Assembly (NCBI GenBank): GCA_005801385.1 | Contig: SYEM01000191.1 | Span: 1 to 32,601, forward strand | DNA length: 32,601 bases | Origin: Verrucomicrobiales bacterium | Lineage (GTDB): Bacteria > Verrucomicrobiota > Verrucomicrobiia > Limisphaerales > UBA9464 | Reading direction: 5' to 3' | Shown here: positions 8,521 to 18,476 of the stretch, in pieces | How the letters are laid out: each line of letters opens with the position of its first letter | Position numbering within the stretch: position 1 is the stretch's first letter | Translations under genes and position numbers: made by a program | Notes under the pieces: generated by a model | The model's database searches: none | What the model was told of the DNA's origin: nothing | Seen by the model: the letters and a program-made list of their open reading frames with translations, nothing else

Positions 8521-9993
8521 ATGAACCTCCGTCGTCGTGACTTCCTCCGCACCACCGCCCTGGCCGGCACCGGTGCAGCCCTGTCCTCCTCCGTCTGGGG
8601 CGCGTCCCCCGGATCCGTGCTCGGGGCCAACGGCGACATCCGGGTCGCCGTGGTTGGCTTCAACAGCCGGGGCAAGGACCACATCGCCGGGTTCCAGAAG
8701 ATCAAGGGCGTCCGCCTCGTGGCCCTCTGCGACGTCGACAAGAACGTGCTCGATGCCGAGGTGAAGCGTCAGGCCGACACCGGCAACAAGGTCGCGGGAT
8801 ACACCGACGTCCGGAAACTGCTCGAGAACAAGGACGTCGACGTCATCTCCACCGCCACGCCAAACCATTGGCATGCGCTGATCGGCATCTGGAGCTGCCA
8901 GGCGGGCAAGGACGTCTACGTCGAGAAGCCGGTCTCCCACAATGTCCACGAGGGACGGATGCTCGTGACCGCCGCCCGGAAACACCATCGGATCGTCCAG
9001 ACCGGCACCCAGTGCCGGTCGAATCCAGGTCTGCAGGAGGCCATCGCCTGGATCCAGAAGGGCGGGCTCGGGAAGATCCAGCAGGTCAACGGTCTCTGCT
9101 ACAAGCCCCGACAGAGCATCGGCAAGGTGTCGGCACCGACGCCGATCCCGTCCGGCATCGACTACGATCTCTGGTGTGGTCCGACCCCGAACAAGCCGCT
9201 GATGCGGGAGAAGCTCCACTACGACTGGCACTGGGTGTTCGACACCGGCAACGGGGATCTGGGCAACCAGGGCATCCACCAGATGGACATCGGCCGCTGG
9301 ATCCTGGGTGAGCATGCACTGAGTCCGATGGTGGTCAGTGTGGGCGGTCGCCTCGGGTACGTGGACGACGGCAACACGCCGAACACCCAGATCATCTACC
9401 ACGCCTACCACCGCGCCCCACTGATCTTCGAGGTCCGCGGATTGCCCAAGGCCAAGGAGTTCCAGCAGCCGAAGGCCTGGGGTGGTAACATGGATGATTT
9501 CCACGGCGCCAAGGTGGGTGTCGTGGTGCTCTGTGAGAACGGGCGGATGGTCATCCCGTCGTACGACTCCGCCATCGCCTACGACAAGGACGGCAAGGAG
9601 GTGAAGCGGTTCCAGGGGAGTGCCGACCACTACGCGAACTTCATCGATGCGGTCCGGGCCCGGGATCACCGGAAACTCAACGCCGACATCCTCGAGGGGC
9701 ACCTGAGCAGCGCCCTGTGCCACACCGGCAACATCAGCCATCGACTGGGGGAGCGCCTCCCGGCGGCGGCGATCCGGGAGCGGATCCATGACGACCGGGG
9801 GATGGAGGACGCGTTCGACAGGATGGGGGCCCATCTGAAGGCGAACGAGATCGACCTCGGCAAGACCCCGCTGACCCTGGGTGCCGTGCTGCGGATGAAC
9901 CCCAGGGAGGAACACTTCACCAACAGCAAGGCGGCCAACCAGCTGCTGTCGGAGCCGGGCCGGAAGGGGTTCGAGATTCCGAAGCAGGTGTGA
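8521..9993 (+). CDS. Gfo/Idh/MocA family oxidoreductase with Tat signal
   Basis: MNLRRRDFLRTTALAGTGAAL Tat motif; IRVAVVGFNSRGKDHIAGF, VSTATPNHWHALIGIWSCQAGKDVYVEKPVSHNVHEGRMLV. Confidence 0.93.
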   Translation: MNLRRRDFLRTTALAGTGAALSSSVWGASPGSVLGANGDIRVAVVGFNSRGKDHIAGFQKIKGVRLVALCDVDKNVLDAEVKRQADTGNKVAGYTDVRKLLENKDVDVISTATPNHWHALIGIWSCQAGKDVYVEKPVSHNVHEGRMLVTAARKHHRIVQTGTQCRSNPGLQEAIAWIQKGGLGKIQQVNGLCYKPRQSIGKVSAPTPIPSGIDYDLWCGPTPNKPLMREKLHYDWHWVFDTGNGDLGNQGIHQMDIGRWILGEHALSPMVVSVGGRLGYVDDGNTPNTQIIYHAYHRAPLIFEVRGLPKAKEFQQPKAWGGNMDDFHGAKVGVVVLCENGRMVIPSYDSAIAYDKDGKEVKRFQGSADHYANFIDAVRARDHRKLNADILEGHLSSALCHTGNISHRLGERLPAAAIRERIHDDRGMEDAFDRMGAHLKANEIDLGKTPLTLGAVLRMNPREEHFTNSKAANQLLSEPGRKGFEIPKQV

Positions 9994-10126
9994 GGCGCAT
10001 CGGGCCGGATGCCGGGACGGGCAGGAGTGGGTGCGAGGGGCTGCGGGTGTTCATTCCCGGTGCACATCCGGTGCCCGAAATCCCCGGGGACTCCGGCACG
10101 GCTTCAATCCATGGGGTGCTGATCCG

Positions 10127-12292
10127 ATGAGAGATCTGTTGAGACGACTGATTCCCCGGAGCTTCGCGGCCCAGTGCGCGGCGGCCCTCGGGCTCGGCAT
10201 CCTGCTGGGCCTCGGATTCGGTCCGCGCATCGCGTTCCTCAAGCCCTTAGGTGACATCCTCGCCCGGGCCTCCCTATTGCTGGTGCTGCCCTACCTGTTG
10301 TTCGAGCTCACCGGTCTCTTTGGCAGCCTCGAAGCCCCGGCCCTTCGCGCTCTCACACGCGGCGGCGGCCTCCTCTTCGGGTTCGGACTCGTCCTCAGCG
10401 GAGCCGAGATCGTACTGCTGCCGCTGATGCTGGCCGATCTCCCCTTCTCTCCCGCGTTCGATCCCAGAATGCTCGAGACGCTCCCGACCCATTCCCTGCT
10501 GGATGCCTTCCTCCCGGAAAACATCGTCGAGGCCCTCGCGAAGGGAAACTTCACGGCCCTCGTCCTCTTCTCGGCGTGCCTGGGTCTGACGATCCAGCGG
10601 ATGGATCGTCGGGAGGAGATCCTCGCTGTGGTGCTCCCGATCCGACGGCTGTTCACCGAGTTCTTCTGCCTCGCACTCGATATCCTGACGCCGATCGGGA
10701 TCCTGGGGATTGTCGCGGTGAGCGTTGGCACACTAGATCCCGTGGACACCCAGAAACTGGTCGGCCTCCTGGCGATGTTCCTGGTGACCCTGCTGGTCAA
10801 CGGAGGAGTCCTCTACCCAGGACTGTACCTCGCGTCGACCCCATTCAGTCTATCGGCCGTGGTCCGGATTATCCGGGAGCCCGTCATCATCTCGGTGACG
10901 ACGGGCAACATCATCCTCGCCCTGCCCCTCCTCTGCAGAAACCTGGAACGGTTCATCCTCGACACCCGCGATGGGGATGAGGACGTGAAGCCCACGGTGG
11001 ATGGCCTGACCGCGGTCGCATCGCTGGCACTCCTCATCTTCTCGCTGGGGGAGCACCTGAACCTGCTCTACCTCCCGTTTGCCGCATGGTTCAAGGGCAC
11101 ACCCCTGTCGATCGATCAGACCCTTTCGCTCCTCGTAACCGCACTTCCCGCCTCGCTGGGAGCCCCCGGCGCGGCGATCAGCGAAGGACTCGGTCAGCTC
11201 GGCCTGCCGTCGGAAATGCTGAACCTCTACTTCGCGGTCTATGATTGGATCACGAGGATCGGGTGCGTCGAGACCCTCATCGCCACCACGACAGGGATCC
11301 TGATGCTGCTGGCCGCCGAGCGGCGATGCCTGCGATGGCGGATCCCCAGGGTCCTGGGCACGCTGGTGGTGGCGACCGGACTGGGACTCAGCTCCGCCCT
11401 TCTTGGGCATTCCCTGCTGTCCCGGTTCCTGGACGGTGCCGGGACCCGACCGGAAACACTCCTGGACCGTCCGTCCCTGCTTCCAAATCTACGGCCTGTC
11501 GTCATCGAGATCTCACCCCACACTGGGCTGCCCGACGCCACCCGGCAGCCCGTCGACCGGTCGCTGCGAGCCGGCATCGTCACCAACAACCCACCCTGGG
11601 TGTTCCTCAACCGCCAGGGCGAGTGGGTCGGACACGACATCGATCTCCTCAAGTACCTGGCGCGGACCCTCGACGTCCGTCTGGAGCTGCTGCCCGGGTC
11701 CCTGACACAGCTCGAGGGCCTGCTCGGCTCCAACCGCCTCGACTGTGTCGTGGGCGGCATCGTCCCGGGATCCACCGCTTCGATTCCGTTCCGAAACCAG
11801 ATCGACTGTGACGAGCTGCCGCTCGCCGTGCTAGTTCGGGACCGCGATATTTCCAACCGGGTGGCCCTGCTGGACCGGGACTCGAAACGAGAGCTCCGGA
11901 TTGCGGTGGTGCAGTCGGGTGAGGACCGGGCGACACGGCTGATCGTCCGGAACCACCTGACCCGCCCCGAGACCCGTCGACGGGTGCGGTTTGTCCCGAT
12001 CGGCAGCGTGATGGACTTCATCGGTGCCAAGGACCCTCCCGCCGACGTCCTGCTCACGACCGCCGAGGCCGGTAGCTCCCTGGCAATCCTCTATCCCAAT
12101 TATTCCATGCTGCCCATCTTCGGTGCGGAGGTCCGGGTGAAGACCCTATTGCTGATCTCCGATCCGTTTCCGGGCGGAAGCGAGGCCGCCGAGGATCTTC
12201 TGAGCCAATTGGCATCCCTCAGCGTGCAGGACCAGCTCCGGAATTATTGGTTCCAGCTTCGGGATTCCAGCGGGTCGGAGATGTCTCCCTGA
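10127..12292 (+). CDS. SDF-type (dicarboxylate/amino-acid:cation symporter) membrane domain fused to C-terminal periplasmic solute-binding (SBP_bac_3-like) domain
   Basis: N-terminal ~430 aa polytopic, e.g. LGILLGLGFGPRIAFLKPLGDILARASLLLVLPYLLFELTGLFGSL, EPVIISVTTGNIILALPLL, PASLGAPGAAISEGLGQLG. C-terminal LRAGIVTNNPPWVFLNRQGEWVGHDIDLLKYLARTLDVRLELLPGSLTQLEGLLGSNRLDCVVGGI resembles the family 3 SBP lobe I pattern. Confidence 0.75.
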   Translation: MRDLLRRLIPRSFAAQCAAALGLGILLGLGFGPRIAFLKPLGDILARASLLLVLPYLLFELTGLFGSLEAPALRALTRGGGLLFGFGLVLSGAEIVLLPLMLADLPFSPAFDPRMLETLPTHSLLDAFLPENIVEALAKGNFTALVLFSACLGLTIQRMDRREEILAVVLPIRRLFTEFFCLALDILTPIGILGIVAVSVGTLDPVDTQKLVGLLAMFLVTLLVNGGVLYPGLYLASTPFSLSAVVRIIREPVIISVTTGNIILALPLLCRNLERFILDTRDGDEDVKPTVDGLTAVASLALLIFSLGEHLNLLYLPFAAWFKGTPLSIDQTLSLLVTALPASLGAPGAAISEGLGQLGLPSEMLNLYFAVYDWITRIGCVETLIATTTGILMLLAAERRCLRWRIPRVLGTLVVATGLGLSSALLGHSLLSRFLDGAGTRPETLLDRPSLLPNLRPVVIEISPHTGLPDATRQPVDRSLRAGIVTNNPPWVFLNRQGEWVGHDIDLLKYLARTLDVRLELLPGSLTQLEGLLGSNRLDCVVGGIVPGSTASIPFRNQIDCDELPLAVLVRDRDISNRVALLDRDSKRELRIAVVQSGEDRATRLIVRNHLTRPETRRRVRFVPIGSVMDFIGAKDPPADVLLTTAEAGSSLAILYPNYSMLPIFGAEVRVKTLLLISDPFPGGSEAAEDLLSQLASLSVQDQLRNYWFQLRDSSGSEMSP

Positions 12293-12360
12293 CGCAGGGG
12301 TAAGTTCCATGACGGTTCAGGGCCGCAGGGTCAGCGTCCGCCCCAGTTCCCTGAAGGGAC

Positions 12361-15300
12361 TCACTGGCCTGGAGCCGGAAGCGTCACCACCTGGAAGAAC
12401 CGCTGCGATCCATCTCCCAGTAGTGGCCACTCGATGGTCCGGTCAACCGCCCCAGGAGCCACCTCGAGCACCGACAACCACTCGCTTCCGAGCACTTCAC
12501 AGGCCCTCAGCCGATAGGCCACCCCTGCCGCGACGTTGAACCGGAGGAGTGGAGAGCCACCCGGAATCACCATGAGATCCGGAGCCTGGAGTGGCGCGCC
12601 AGATACCGTCAGAACGAACTCGTCGACCGCCTTGAACTGCCCGTCATCCACCTCGAACCGGACGCGATACACACCCGGCAGTCCTGCGGTCACCTGGGTC
12701 TGAGGCGAGTCGATGGGCGTGAATCGCAGATCACCGGGACCCGACACCTTCGACCACTGGAACTTCGGTACCCCGGGCGGTGCGGGAAGTCCGTCGTCCG
12801 AGAACCCGCCCACAACCATCATGGATTCGCCGGACTGGACGGTCCGATCCGATCCCGCGTCCACGGAAGGCGGTCGGTTTGCTGGTTGGCGAAGTGCCGT
12901 CAGCTGAAGGTTGAAGCTGAGATCGGATGAACCGCCGCCGTTCTGATGCATCTCGACAGCAATCACATTGGCTCCCTCCCGAAGCGCCCCGCCATCGATG
13001 ACCGCCTCAAGGAGCGCGTCTTCATCGGCACCCCCGATGGCTGAAGTGGCCGGTGTCTGGAATGTGATGTCCGTCTCAGGGAGGTTGTTGCGGTAGACCT
13101 CCACACCGTTGAGATACACAACGGGCCCATCATCGCGGACAATTCCGAGGCGGAGTGACTGGATCGAGGCCAGATCCAGAACCTCGAATTGGGACCGAAA
13201 ATAGGTCGTGATGTACTTCGAGGATGCTGTCGGGCCAAAGCCCACCACCGTAGCCTCGTCACCATCGCCGTATCCAAGCTCCGCCTTTCCTCGGGGCCAC
13301 GCCGAATCATCAAAACCCACCCCCCGCCAGGCGGAGCCCTGGTCGGTCCCGGTGTCGAGGTATCGCCAGACTGAACCCAAGGGAAGCAGCGTCACGCTCT
13401 CGAGGGTGCGTGCGACCCGGATACTCATCGCATCAGACGAGGACACATCGCCGTCATCGACGGTGAATCGGATGCCGAACACGCCCGGACCAGGGACCCT
13501 CACCACCGGATTCACGGCATTGGGGGTGCTAAAGCTGACCCCGGCGGGGCCGCTGATCTGCAGCCACCGATAACGGAGGGGTCCGGGGGTAACGCCGTCA
13601 TCAAGAGCCGATCCAGTGACGGGTATTTCCAAAGGGAACAGGTCTCCCTGGACGTCCCGATCGGGACCGGCATCCACGATCGGCGGGCGGTTCGCCCCAT
13701 TGTCCTGACCGGGTGAGCCGCCCGGAAAACTGGCTCGCCACGCAGCGGGATCATCACCCGGCAGCGTCGGTGACCGGCGCAGGAACGTGATTCCCGTCGC
13801 CGTCTCGGACACGGGCCACCGCGGCGTGAAGTCATACCGGACCGAATCGACCTCAACGAAGGGGACACGCAGGACGGATTCCCCGGTGGAGTCTGGGGTC
13901 CGCTCGGGGGTTCCAGGTCGCTCAATTCGGATGCGCTCCCCTCCATCCTGCAGATTCCCCAGGAAGGGCCCAAGGACCGGGACCCCTGATGGAATCCCCC
14001 AGACGTTTCGGAAGCGCGTCGGATCACCCGCAGTGATCACAACCAGGCCCTGCGGGGGAATCACGACACCCGGTGGAAACTCGAAGTCCACGCCGGAAAG
14101 CCGCCAGCGGTGGGCAGGAATCGCTGGATCGAACAGCGGAATCGCCGCATGACTGATGTTCCTCAGCTCGACGAATTCAACCTCTCCCACCGCGGGCCTT
14201 GGACTGAACTCGTTGATGATCACCGGTCCGATCCGCGGTCCTCGGTTGGCGGAACCGAGAGTGGCTGCGGATTGCGGCACCACGAGACGCGTGCCGGATG
14301 CGGTCCAATGGAGTCCCTGGGACTCCCCGGGGGCACTTGCCGGAAACAGGAACCCATCTCCGTATCCGGTGAGGACACCCCGAGAGTCTGCGCTTGAGAG
14401 CCAGACCGAGCCTCCGAATGGATCGAGATGGACGCGCCTCGCTACCATGGCGGCGTCGAATTCGGAAGCCGTCACCACCAGGTAGCCACCGGCCGGGATG
14501 ACGCTGCCTGCTGCGAATGGGTACTTCTTCGGATCGGCTGATGAGTCACTGAGAAACCATCCAGAGATGTCCACCGGAGCCGAGGTGGGGTTGTGGATCT
14601 CAACCGCTGGAGACTGGCCAGACACAGGATTCGCAAGAACCTCGTTGACCAGGACTGGCGGGAGATCGGGAACCGGATCATCCTTTCCCGGCGATCCACC
14701 GGGTCGCGCACTCCCCCTCCAGCGCGTTGGATCTCCGGGATTGGGACTGGTCTGGAAATCGGAGGGCACGATCGAGAAGCCGCGTCCTCCGGCCATGACC
14801 GGCCATGGCAGGGACTCGGCGTATTCGAGGTCCACGATGGGATTCCCCTCGGCGTCCGCAAGCACGACGCGTTCGCCCGTGTTGGAAAGCCTTCCCTGGT
14901 AGACACCGGCGACATCGATGCCGGGATAACGGCGTCGGAACGTGACAGGATCGCTCACCAGGACGACAAAGGCCCCCGGGGCAAGCAGGGATCCCCTCGG
15001 GAACCGGAAACCAATTCCCGCGGTGAACCGCAGGCCTGCGAGGTCCAACTCGTCGGACCCCGTGTTCTTGAGCTCCACAAACTCGAAACGGTCCCCATCG
15101 AGCCCGCCCTCCCCAAGCGGGTGGTACATCAGCTCTGTGACCGCCAGCGATCGGAAGTCCTGGACGATCTGGAATTCGGCCTCGCTCAGGGCACTCCACA
15201 CCCCGTCCAGCAGCACCCTCGCCCGGACCAGGGTGCCTTCAGTCAGCCGAACTTCCCCGGGATTCGAGAGAGTCCGCGCGGCCGCTGAAACCGAGCCGCC

Positions 15301-17586
15301 GATGGATCGTGGATCGGTTCCATCCAGGGTGTAGAGGATCTGACCTGCCGACGCACCAAGGGTGAGCACAAACCCCTTTGGAAGCACCCCGGTCTTTCGG
15401 CTCAGCACGGGTGCGCCGACGGCGGGATACAGGCCCCTGGCCCGAAACTGGTTGAGGACGATCTCCGTCCTCCTCTCGAAATACGGACCCATGATCCCCG
15501 AGACGGCGTTCAGCCAGTCCTGGGGGCCCAGAGGTCTGGCCGTCTTGGCGTCTCCCCAGCGTGCGGACTCGGCGATGACCGCCTCATGGATCTGATTGGT
15601 TCGGCTTCCAAATCGGGCCCGCGACGATTCCGGTGTCAAAGCACCCCCGTTGAAGAAGTGGCGATGGACATGGTCGGCGACCCGGAGACGAAATTCCCCG
15701 TTCGCCGAAAGCTGCTGCCACAGGTACTGGGGATTGCTCTTGGCCAGGCTCCAGCTGGTTGCGGTTCCAAACGGACCGGTCCTGTTGGCGTTCACATCCA
15801 GCAGGGTGTGCTCCGCATCATGGGAGGTGAACCGGAAGCCCCCGTTCAGACCGGTGCGGTTCCGCTGGCCATACCAGTTGTTGGGTGACGTGTTCCCGAG
15901 GAAATTGGAGATCGGGGCATCCAGGTTCCCGGCGTAGAGGATCACCAGCATGTAGTCGATGAGGTTGTCGACATCGACCAGGTTCTCATAGCCGGAGTTC
16001 GGGGTCCCGTCCGCATTGCGACCCTGCAGTCGGAAATAGGCGGCATCCTCCCCCAGGCCCGCCCGCGCCGCTTCATAGAGCCGTGTCCAGGCCCCAAGGT
16101 CGCCGTCGGTGGCATTGAGGGTGTACGGCCCCGCCTCGACCTTGATCACATCCCAGTCCTCCACGGAGCCACCATAGTAGGTCGACGAGTAGGAGGCCTC
16201 GGGACGCTCGCAGGTGTTGTACAGCCCCCAGTACATGCCGTTGATGTAAAGATGAACGTAGTCCCCCCGCTCTCCCTGGTGTCCCATGTCCAACTGGGTA
16301 TCACGACTGAACTGGTCCCGGATGAACACCCCGCGACGATCCCCCTGGAAGCTCCAGGAATAGTTCTGGAATGTGCGAAGGTCGAAGGAGTCGAATTCCT
16401 CGGATCCCTCGCTGCCAAAGACGGGGTACCGGAGCTTGCCCACCCCATACTCCTCCCGGAAAAAGAACCGCAGGGCGTGTTTGGGGTTGGCCGGGTTGCG
16501 GGAGAATCCACCCCGGATCCGGATCCCTGCGCCGACCTGGAACCCCTTCGTCCCATCGGGGTGGATCAGTTCCAGTGAGATCGGCCGCTCCCATTCGCGC
16601 CCATCCTGCCCGGGATTGGCGTAGATCCCGGTCGCAGGATCGAAAAGATGGCGCTGATCGGTCACAACGGAAAAGGACGGGAGCGACCGCAGCGCAGGAA
16701 TGATCCGGTCCCGGTAGATCGGCGAGTCGACGACTTCGGGATCCATCCCGTAGTCCCGAGTGTTCGAGCCCCAGGAGGTGGGCCACCCAGGCGGCGTCGC
16801 ACCATCGGCCGCCTGCCGGATCACATCCGAAAGGAACAGGTAGGTGTGCGTGTCGATCCCGCTGGACTGGTAGCCGTCGCGGAACGCAGCGGCACGGATC
16901 ACAGTCGTCCCTCGGACCGATATCGGCCCAGTGTACTCGAACCCGTTCACGAGGCTGGGAGGGGTTCCATTGGTGGTGAAGCGGATGAGGGCATCCTGGG
17001 TCTGCGTGCCGATTACCAGATCAAAAGGCTTATCGTAGAAGCCCCGGTCGTGACTGAACTTCGTGTCGGCGACTCGGTCGATGAACCCTCCCGAGTTCGT
17101 GGCTCCCGGCGACGGAGGAGTGAAGAAGAGCCAGCGCCCCGCGAGAGTTCCAAAGGAGACGTCCGGCAGTTGTCTCGGGAAGGGTGGAATGGTCTCGAAG
17201 GTCGGATTCTTCGAGTCCGGTGGGAACAGGGCCAGGTATTCCCCATCCGATGAAAGGCTGAATCCAGTGTGCAGCGGTCGTCCAGGCAGGGAGCGGTCCT
17301 TGCCCGACGCAAAGACCACCAGAAATCCGCCCGGAGGAAGGTTGGTGGACGGAAAAACCCATTGGGTAGGCCTCGTCGGATCATCCGTCAGAGTCCACCC
17401 CTTGAGATCCACACCCTTGTAGGTCGGATTGTGAACCTCGATCCAATCCGGAAAATCCCCATCCTCGTCCGGCAACACCTCCCGGTTGCTGGCGAGGAAC
17501 TCGGTCACGGTCACCTCTGCAGCTGCCCTCCCACCCAACAACAACATCGAAATCAGGAGGTTGGGGAGCAGAGACAAGGACGGCAT
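12361..17586 (-). CDS. Large secreted multidomain protein: lamin-tail domains, CotH-kinase-like domain, PKD/Ig-like segments
   Basis: 1741 aa; signal peptide; LTD copies (VTEFLASNREVLPDEDGDFPDWIEVHNPT, VTELMYHPLG..FEFVELKNTG, INEFSPRPAVGEVEFVELRNIS, VNEVLANPVSG); CotH-like GAGIRIRGGFSRNPANPKHALRFFFREEYG and YVHLYINGMYWGLYNTCERPEASY; VDAGPDRDVQGDLFPLEIPVTGSALDDG (PKD-like). Confidence 0.88.
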   Translation of the reverse strand: MPSLSLLPNLLISMLLLGGRAAAEVTVTEFLASNREVLPDEDGDFPDWIEVHNPTYKGVDLKGWTLTDDPTRPTQWVFPSTNLPPGGFLVVFASGKDRSLPGRPLHTGFSLSSDGEYLALFPPDSKNPTFETIPPFPRQLPDVSFGTLAGRWLFFTPPSPGATNSGGFIDRVADTKFSHDRGFYDKPFDLVIGTQTQDALIRFTTNGTPPSLVNGFEYTGPISVRGTTVIRAAAFRDGYQSSGIDTHTYLFLSDVIRQAADGATPPGWPTSWGSNTRDYGMDPEVVDSPIYRDRIIPALRSLPSFSVVTDQRHLFDPATGIYANPGQDGREWERPISLELIHPDGTKGFQVGAGIRIRGGFSRNPANPKHALRFFFREEYGVGKLRYPVFGSEGSEEFDSFDLRTFQNYSWSFQGDRRGVFIRDQFSRDTQLDMGHQGERGDYVHLYINGMYWGLYNTCERPEASYSSTYYGGSVEDWDVIKVEAGPYTLNATDGDLGAWTRLYEAARAGLGEDAAYFRLQGRNADGTPNSGYENLVDVDNLIDYMLVILYAGNLDAPISNFLGNTSPNNWYGQRNRTGLNGGFRFTSHDAEHTLLDVNANRTGPFGTATSWSLAKSNPQYLWQQLSANGEFRLRVADHVHRHFFNGGALTPESSRARFGSRTNQIHEAVIAESARWGDAKTARPLGPQDWLNAVSGIMGPYFERRTEIVLNQFRARGLYPAVGAPVLSRKTGVLPKGFVLTLGASAGQILYTLDGTDPRSIGGSVSAAARTLSNPGEVRLTEGTLVRARVLLDGVWSALSEAEFQIVQDFRSLAVTELMYHPLGEGGLDGDRFEFVELKNTGSDELDLAGLRFTAGIGFRFPRGSLLAPGAFVVLVSDPVTFRRRYPGIDVAGVYQGRLSNTGERVVLADAEGNPIVDLEYAESLPWPVMAGGRGFSIVPSDFQTSPNPGDPTRWRGSARPGGSPGKDDPVPDLPPVLVNEVLANPVSGQSPAVEIHNPTSAPVDISGWFLSDSSADPKKYPFAAGSVIPAGGYLVVTASEFDAAMVARRVHLDPFGGSVWLSSADSRGVLTGYGDGFLFPASAPGESQGLHWTASGTRLVVPQSAATLGSANRGPRIGPVIINEFSPRPAVGEVEFVELRNISHAAIPLFDPAIPAHRWRLSGVDFEFPPGVVIPPQGLVVITAGDPTRFRNVWGIPSGVPVLGPFLGNLQDGGERIRIERPGTPERTPDSTGESVLRVPFVEVDSVRYDFTPRWPVSETATGITFLRRSPTLPGDDPAAWRASFPGGSPGQDNGANRPPIVDAGPDRDVQGDLFPLEIPVTGSALDDGVTPGPLRYRWLQISGPAGVSFSTPNAVNPVVRVPGPGVFGIRFTVDDGDVSSSDAMSIRVARTLESVTLLPLGSVWRYLDTGTDQGSAWRGVGFDDSAWPRGKAELGYGDGDEATVVGFGPTASSKYITTYFRSQFEVLDLASIQSLRLGIVRDDGPVVYLNGVEVYRNNLPETDITFQTPATSAIGGADEDALLEAVIDGGALREGANVIAVEMHQNGGGSSDLSFNLQLTALRQPANRPPSVDAGSDRTVQSGESMMVVGGFSDDGLPAPPGVPKFQWSKVSGPGDLRFTPIDSPQTQVTAGLPGVYRVRFEVDDGQFKAVDEFVLTVSGAPLQAPDLMVIPGGSPLLRFNVAAGVAYRLRACEVLGSEWLSVLEVAPGAVDRTIEWPLLGDGSQRFFQVVTLPAPGQ

Positions 17587-17795
17587 GCGTCAATCGTGAT
17601 GGGACTCACGTTTGCGGGGAAACCCCAAAAACAGCTCCCGAATCCTACGTGGGGAGCCTACCGTTGGACGAAGCGGCTGCCGTCGACCAACCGACCCCCG
17701 CTGCAGGATCCACTTCGCTGTAACCACCCGCAGGCCAACAAGGTCTGTCTCAGGGAATTCGCAACGCAGTCGAACCTCATATCCCAAGACAGTCC

Positions 17796-18386
17796 ATGAA
17801 TGCCTCCTCATTCCGCACCCTGTTGACCGGGGCCCTCCTCACCCTCGGTATCTGCCTCCAACCCCTCCCCGCCCAGGACGCTGCGTCCGGAAATGCCGAC
17901 CCCGGCCAGGGGCAGGGCCGAGGCCCAGGCGGTGGCGGCGGACGCCAGCGCGGGAATTTCGACCCCGAGCAGATGCGTCAGATGATGATGACCCGCTACC
18001 GTGAGCAGCTTGGCATCAAGGATGACGCCGAGTGGGGCGTCATCGAGGGCCGCATCAACAAAATCAATGAGGCCCGGCGCGGCACGATGCGCGGCCTCGG
18101 TGGCTTCGGCGGCGGCCGCGGCGGTGGTACCGGTGGACAGGGTGGACCCGGTGGAGGTTCCGGCGGTCGCGGGGGCTGGGGTGGACAGCCCAGTCCTGAG
18201 GGCGAAGCGCTTCAACGCGCCCTCGACGGCGGAGCTTCCGCCAACGATGTGCAGGCCAAGCTCGCCGCCTATCGCGCCTCCCAGAAACAGAAGGAGGCCG
18301 CCCTCGAGAAGGCCCAGGACGATCTCCGTCAGGTCCTCTCCGTGAAACAGGAGGCCACCGCCGTCCTGATGGGCCTCCTCAAATAG
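17796..18386 (+). CDS. Exported Gly-rich protein with helical N- and C-terminal segments, unknown function
   Basis: 196 aa; signal MNASSFRTLLTGALLTLGICLQPLPAQ; central Gly/Arg-rich GGFGGGRGGGTGGQGGPGGGSGGRGGWGG; helices FDPEQMRQMMMTRYREQLGIKDDAEW and KQKEAALEKAQDDLRQVLSVKQEATAVLMGLLK. Confidence 0.75.
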   Translation: MNASSFRTLLTGALLTLGICLQPLPAQDAASGNADPGQGQGRGPGGGGGRQRGNFDPEQMRQMMMTRYREQLGIKDDAEWGVIEGRINKINEARRGTMRGLGGFGGGRGGGTGGQGGPGGGSGGRGGWGGQPSPEGEALQRALDGGASANDVQAKLAAYRASQKQKEAALEKAQDDLRQVLSVKQEATAVLMGLLK

Positions 18387-18404
18387 CCCGCCGGAACGCC
18401 ACAA

Positions 18405-18439
18405 AACCCAGGGGCAGGGCCGTAACCCTCCCCTGGGTT
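18405..18439 (+). terminator. Hairpin between Gly-rich gene and gspE (terminator/attenuator-like)
   Basis: aacccaggggcaggg-ccgtaa-ccctcccctgggtt: ~14-bp stem with one bulged base; weak downstream T content (tgtcgtttc). Confidence 0.5.
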
Positions 18440-18476
18440 GTCGTTTCCCGACCGTCCCGCATCGCCCCCGATCCCC

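Noticed and set aside
7675-9915. 746-aa antisense ORF opposite the PmoA-like and Gfo/Idh genes
   Set aside because: Low-complexity Val/Asp/Gly/Leu/Pro-rich translation typical of the antisense frame of GC-rich coding DNA; both sense genes have clear family motifs.
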